Positions 28,534 through 32,927 of a DNA stretch of 32,927 bases are shown piece after piece. The DNA comes from Pelagophyceae sp. CCMP2097 (taxonomy: Eukaryota; Sar; Pelagophyceae): NCBI GenBank assembly GCA_026770575.1, contig MU657216.1, forward strand, positions 79,178 through 112,104, given 5' to 3'. The notes beneath the pieces were generated by a model. That model did not search any database. It saw only the letters and a program-made list of their open reading frames with translations, and was not told the DNA's origin. Within the stretch, counting starts at the first letter, position 1; each line of letters starts with the position of its first letter. The translations under genes were made by a program, and so were the position numbers.

Positions 28534-30337
28534 ATGGATTCGGCGGCGTGGCCCGCGGCACAGCCGTCGGCGTCGGATTACGCGCAGCGGCGCGGCAGCG
28601 CGCCAGCGGACCTGGCGGACTTGGCCCGCGCGGGCAAGTATCCGGGTTACGACCAACAGCCGCGGGCGTCGCACGGCGCCTACGAATCGCCGCGGTATGA
28701 CGACCCGCAGCAGTACGCGCGCGCGCCGGCGCAGCAGCAGCAGCAGCAGCAGGGAATGCTCTACGGCTACGACCAGCGATTCGTACGCCCACCAGAAAAG
28801 CCGCGTCCGCGCACGCCGCCGCGGCTGTTCCGACTCTATACGCGCGGCGCGGCGGGCTCCGGCGGTACCCGGAGCGGCGGGCGCCCGGGCGAGACGCGCC
28901 CGTTTCCGGCTCTGGACGCGGCCGCGTAGGACTCTCGCGACGCTGGGTACCCCATGCCCCAACAGATGGGCATGCACCCGCAGCAGCAGCATCCCCAGCA
29001 CCAAATGGGCCGCGACGACCTCATGTACCACCGCGGCATGTACGCCCAGGGCCTCGACGACCCGCAGCAGCGCGCCTACGCCGACCGCTACGCCTATGGT
29101 GCGCTTTGGGCGTTTGACCGGGGATGGCAGTTGGAGAATCCGGTCCATCGCTTTGAAATGCAGGCGCGGCGATGATGCGGCGGCCGGAGTACGCGATGCA
29201 CCCGGCGCAGCAGGTGCACCCGGACATGGCCGCGTACCTGGCGCAGCAGCAGGAGGCGCCGGGCGCGCCGCGGGGCGGCGAGTACGCATACGCCGCGCGC
29301 GCGCCTCGTGCGCACCGCGACCCAGTAGCGCTGGAGATCGCAGAGGCGCTGACGGAGGTCGCCTCGATGCACTCGAGCCGCGAGGCGATGAAGCAGGCGG
29401 AGCCGTACCGAGTGAGTCTCCAGATTTGAATGCGCGCCCAACTGTCGCGGCAGTTGGGGTCCTTGGAACCCGCCTCGTGCGAGCGCGGCGCCCCGGGCTG
29501 CTGCCTGTCTCGGGCGTCGACGCGATGGCCTAGGGCGTGACTGATATGATGCTGATGGCGCCTCGCGACTGCTCGAACCGCGGGCGGTACCGTTGCGGGC
29601 GGTGCGGCCAGATCAAAGTAAACCACAATTGTATGCACGACCAGTTCCCCATGCAGCGGTCGCTCGCCATCCAGACGGAGCCTTTGCACGAGGGCGTCGC
29701 GGACGAGGGCGACGATGACACGCCCCTGATGGTCGCCTTTGGGCCGGACGAGACGCGGCTCACAGTCCGCCGATGGAAAAGGAACAAAAAGCGCGCCCGG
29801 TCCGTCCCCCCGCTCGATGGCGAGGACGGCGAAGGCGCCGACGGCGGCGGGCCCGACGGCGGCGACGACGACGATGAAGATGACGACGACGACGACGAAG
29901 ACGACGTGGAAATGGACCGCGACGAGGCCCCCGAGCCGGCGCCGCGCCTCCTCGCCGCGTCGGCGCCCCTGCCGCCGTCCATCTCCAACAGCGCAGACGT
30001 CGACGCCAACGACGACGACGCGCCCGCGCTCGCCATCGAGCCGGCCGCGGACGACGCCAACGACGCCGCCGCGCCGCCTTCGACGGCGCCGCCGCCGCCA
30101 GAATCCTCCGTCGGAGAAAAGGAGCCGGCCGCCGAGGCGGCAGCACCCGAGGACGACGAAGCCCCGCCCGACGACGAAGCGCCGCCCGACGACGGAGCGC
30201 CGCCTGACGACAAGGCCGAAGCCGACGCCGCCGAAGACGCTGCTGCCGACGAAGAGGTCGACGCCGCTGCCGACGAAGAGGTCGACGCCGTTGCCGACGA
30301 AGAGGCCGACCCCGACGCCGACGTCGAAAGATCATGA
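28534..30337 (+). CDS. Q-rich protein with zinc-knuckle-like motif and acidic tail
   Basis: Exons 28534-28782, 28930-29098, 29164-29411 and 29534-30337 give 489 aa in continuous phase. The N-terminal half is low complexity, rich in Gln, Tyr, Met and His (QQQQQQQ; MGMHPQQQHPQHQMG). A short conserved-looking helix follows (DPVALEIAEALTEVASMHSS). Then comes RYRCGRCGQIKVNHNC, a C-x2-C-x6-H-x-C arrangement that could bind zinc, like short motifs in regulatory proteins. The C-terminal 180 residues are Asp/Glu/Pro/Ala-rich with imperfect repeats (PPDDEA, ADEEVDA). A basic KRNKKRAR cluster could be a nuclear localisation signal. A nuclear regulator is a reasonable guess from composition; no DNA-binding domain is recognised. 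Splice sites use GTACGC, GTGCGC and GTGAGT. Confidence 0.67.
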
Positions 30338-30756
30338 ATCCAGGCGTGAACCCTCCCCCGCACCCGGCGCGCGCGCACCGACGGGGCCCGTCGCGCCTTT
30401 GGCCGCGAACGGACGCCCGCCGGCCGCCGCGACGACGCGAGCGGCAGCACGACCCCACCGAGTGCGACCCGGCGATGCGCGCCGCGCACTCGAAGACCCG
30501 CGCACTCACAAACCATCGGACCCGGCGACCCCGACCCTCGCTCCGATGCATGCATGCAATCCATTAAATTAATAAACCCATAAAAACGCACGACCGAGCC
30601 GCGGCCAAGTCGCACCAGAGCCCGTGTCGAGTGCGTCGAGCGACGGTCGCGCTTAAAATCGGCCCCCGTCGGAGCACGCGGGCGTGCCATCGTGCTGCGC
30701 CACTTCTTCTCAGGGTGCCGAGCCGGCCTTTCGCGGAGCGCGCGCAGCCGCCTCGT
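30338..30756. other. Convergent intergenic region with AATAAA
   Basis: No gene is seen between the 3' ends of the Q-rich and ankyrin genes. The perfect palindrome TGCATGCATGCA lies near 30547. AATAAA at 30571-30576, in a local AT-rich patch, could be the polyadenylation signal of the Q-rich gene. Confidence 0.45.
30571..30576 (+). terminator. Candidate polyadenylation signal AATAAA
   Basis: A canonical AATAAA lies about 235 bp after the stop codon of the Q-rich gene, in the only AT-rich patch of this gap. Algal genes often use other signals, so this is weak evidence. Confidence 0.25.
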
Positions 30757-32445
30757 CTATGAGATGGCGCAGGCCGCGGAGTTGCTCCTGACGAATCGAG
30801 GTGCGTCGACGTTTGCCGAGGGGCGGAGATTTGTGGAACCAGAAACGGCCCCCGCGTCGCGCAGCGCCTGGGCCACGTCGCCGTAGTGCTCTCTTTCCGC
30901 GTCGTCCAGGGCCGTGCCGCCCCAGCGGTCGGCGGCCGAAGCGTCGGCGCCGTGGAGCAGGAGGAAAGTGACCTAGCGAGCCGGTACGAAAGAGGACTTT
31001 TTCCATCACCCACCAGTACGACGGCTGTCCCGTCGTATCGCAATGCCACGGCGACGGTGGAGTCATCACCCGTCGCCTCCAGGCGTCGGCGACTTCCCCC
31101 AAAGCTCTGGAACACGCTGGATTGCCGAATGACACATGCCAAATGGCGCGGGCTTCGTACGACGGTCAGATGTCCCTCGCTGGCGGCCAGGTGGAGCGCC
31201 GTGCGACTGTCGTAGTCTGCGGCGGAGATGCTCGCGCCGCCGGCGACCATGGCCCGGATGTCGGCGAGAGAGCCTCGACGGGCGGCCTCGCAGAGCTTTG
31301 TTGAAGTCGTCGCTTCGTCGGCCTCGCACGTCCCGCCGTACACCGTGAGAAGCAGCGCCACCTTGTCGCGGCCTATTCACAAGCGTCGGAAGCAGGTATT
31401 CAAAGAGAGGCACGTCTACAATTGTAGACAGCGTTTAAAGCAGGGGGAAGAGGCAGCAGGAAAGTACCTTCGCGGACGGCCTCGTGCAACGACGTCGCCC
31501 CCCAGCGGTCCCGGGCGTTGACGTCTGCGCCGTGCTTTAACAAGTAGCGGACGCAGTGCTCGCGGCCCTCTGCGGCGGCGAGGTGAAGGGCTGTCCGCTG
31601 GTCGTAGTCAACGGCAGTAACATCGGCCCCCCACCGCACGAGTCTCTTCAGCGCCGTGATGTCTCCGTGCCTCGCCGCATCACATAAACGCGCGGGGACG
31701 TCGACGTCCTCGAGCTTCTCCGTCTCCGCGGACGCTGTCCGCAGGCGCGCGGAAAGCTTACTGTCGGCGCCCGTGTCGACGGAATTGGATTCGTCGGATT
31801 CGTCGTTCGCGACATGCTGCGTCGCCGCGCTATGCGCCCCGACCACTTCCTCGCTCAAACACCGAGACCGGCCTAGCGGGAGCTCGTCGGCGACGCCGGC
31901 CTCGTAGTCCTCCAGAAGCAAACGAGCGCGCGCGCGGCCCTGGGCCTACACGTCCCCCCGTTCCGCCGTCGCCGCGCGCGCTTTTTTCGGCCCTCTTTCC
32001 CGCTCCCTTTCGCCGCCGCCGCGCGCGCGACGACGGTGCCTTTTCGTACGTCTCTGCCCCCGCTCCCTTTCGCCGCGCCGTCGCCGCTGCGGGGTTTCGG
32101 ACGCTGAAACCGACGAGCGCGGCCTCGATGGCTTGCCGGTCCTTCGAGGCCACCCCCCTCAGGAGCAGCTGCTGCATGGCCTCGCTCGCTGCGGCGCCCG
32201 CGGCGCCCAGGGGCGACGGGCCCGGTCCCGAGCACGCCTCGACTGAGACTGTCTTGGTGGCGATGTCCAGGCGTGGCCTAGACAGTTTCGTCGGAAACGC
32301 GCTTGAACCGCCCCTAGAGCGCAAAGACTCGCCGGACGATGGCGCCGGCGTTGGTGAGGAGCGTGAGAAGCTCGAGGGCTCCAGACCGCGCGAGGTCCTC
32401 GAGAATCCGCAGCGCCACACCGTCGGGCGAAACCGCCGCCGACAT
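30757..32445 (-). CDS. Ankyrin-repeat protein with glutaminase-like ankyrin modules
   Basis: Firm exons are 32277-32103, 31945-31468, 31372-31161 and 30972-30757, with phases that agree. A first exon from ATG 32445 (MSAAVSPDGVALRILEDLAR) is likely, but its junction to 32277 is unresolved. Two similar ankyrin blocks are present: ARLCDAARHGDITALKRLV with DYDQRTALHLAAAEGREHCV and HGADVNARDRWGATSLHEAV, then KLCEAARRGSLADIRAMVAG with DYDSRTALHLAASEGHLTVV and HGADASAADRWGGTALDDAE. The DYDxRTALH...DRWG pairing is typical of ankyrin units at the C-terminus of glutaminases and related proteins, but no glutaminase catalytic domain is present. A helical region (SEAMQQLLLRGVASKDRQAI) precedes the repeats. 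Protein binding is the only safe function. Confidence 0.72.
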
Positions 32446-32589
32446 GACTCCCCGACGGCTTTAGGCTGCTGCACGCCGCGCTATAGACTGCTGCACGCCG
32501 CGCTATAGACTGCTCTAGACGTGGGGGGCCGCGGGGCGCGTCAGACTCAAAGCGCAGCGCGCGCAACTAGCAGAATCGTTGGTGAGGAC
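32446..32589. other. Upstream region of the ankyrin gene with a 22-bp direct repeat
   Basis: Two head-to-tail 22-bp copies (32466-32487 and 32488-32509) begin CTGCTGCACG and end CGCGCTATAGA. They lie about 20-65 bp upstream of the ankyrin ATG, so they may be a duplicated core promoter containing CTATAG. Confidence 0.6.
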
Positions 32590-32927
32590 ACAGAGGTGAT
32601 TCTAACGAAGAAGAAACCGCAAATGCACGCGAAGATGACGATCATAGGGAAACGAACAATTGTGATCGACGTCAGGGATTTTGAATCCAAATTGTTCGGA
32701 GAGAATTTATACACCAGAATTCCCCGCCTTACTGAATTATTACAAGAGCGCGCCGGAGGCACACGGAGGACCCGAAGGATACAGCCAAATCCCATTGCAA
32801 TGCCCACGTAAATAATTGAAATTATTTAACTAATCGCTGAACTTTCAAATCCTCCTTATTTTTTTTTTTATTATTTTATTTTTTTTTTTTCTATTTCTTT
32901 TTTTTTTTTTTTGCGGCCGACCAGATT
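32590..32927. other. AT-rich segment ending in long poly-T
   Basis: Base composition changes sharply from the GC-rich window to a balanced or AT-rich one. A plus frame (ILTKKKPQMHAKMTIIGKR, then IVIDVRDFESKLFGEN) is open to 32811 but has no ATG context or family I recognise. From 32857 the sequence is nearly all T with a few A and C. This may be a gene-poor junction, a retroelement-like tail read on the opposite strand, or foreign DNA. Confidence 0.45.

Noticed and set aside
30338..30572. Plus-strand Arg/Pro-rich frames after the Q-rich gene stop
   Set aside because: They follow a clear stop codon, have no splice signals and show only GC-driven composition.
32521..32811. Plus-strand 96-codon open frame at the right edge
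   Set aside because: No reliable start, family or partner exon was found. It is reported only as part of the AT-rich segment.
1..32927. Bacterial operon, CRISPR array, rRNA or insertion sequence
   Set aside because: Pervasive spliceosomal introns and eukaryotic families rule out a bacterial origin. No regular spacer-repeat array, rRNA core or transposase signature was seen on either strand.

Overview
The window is GC-rich nuclear DNA from a protist. Nearly every gene is cut by short introns (44 to about 190 bp), often with the donor GTGCGT and an acceptor ending in TAG or CAG before G. The gene content (TORC1 scaffold, NudC, plastid lipid proteins, a MAP3K-like kinase) is eukaryotic and photosynthetic. 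Two plastid-type proteins carry a signal peptide followed by an ASAFAP-like motif, as in algae with secondary red plastids. Together with the Cys-containing 24-residue LRRs and the near-identical WD40 repeats, this suggests a stramenopile alga, possibly a pelagophyte such as Aureococcus. That placement is inference. Gene models were spliced by hand by requiring GT-AG ends, continuous phase and family-consistent protein.

Layout. 516-6028 (+): a two-domain glycosyltransferase, a PAP/fibrillin plastid lipid protein and a tocopherol-cyclase-family protein. 6265-15204 (-): RAPTOR (10 exons, 1315 aa), an ADCK2-like ABC1 kinase (5 exons, 544 aa), a doubtful small secreted ORF and a membrane-anchored SMP-30/gluconolactonase-like beta-propeller. 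15406-19386 (+): a MAP3K-like kinase, then an F-box-like seven-repeat WD40 protein. 19563-21529 (-): a RanBP2-type zinc finger, EF-hand and membrane protein. 21743-25087 (+): NudC, a small acidic protein and an LRR frame without an in-frame ATG. 25580-28281 (-): a Sec14-like CRAL-TRIO protein and an unrecognised repeat-like 417-aa protein. 28534-30337 (+): a Q-rich protein with a zinc-knuckle-like motif and an acidic tail. 30757-32445 (-): an ankyrin-repeat protein. The window ends in AT-rich DNA with long poly-T.

How the genes may work together. Fibrillin, tocopherol cyclase and an ABC1-type kinase are three protein classes found in plant plastoglobules, and here they lie within about 10 kb, although this kinase looks more mitochondrial (ADCK2-like) than plastidial. 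RAPTOR is a complete TORC1 scaffold. The other genes look like ordinary housekeeping and signalling genes. Three head-to-head gene pairs are separated by only 200-255 bp and probably share promoters. I saw no rRNA, tRNA, CRISPR array or convincing transposon.
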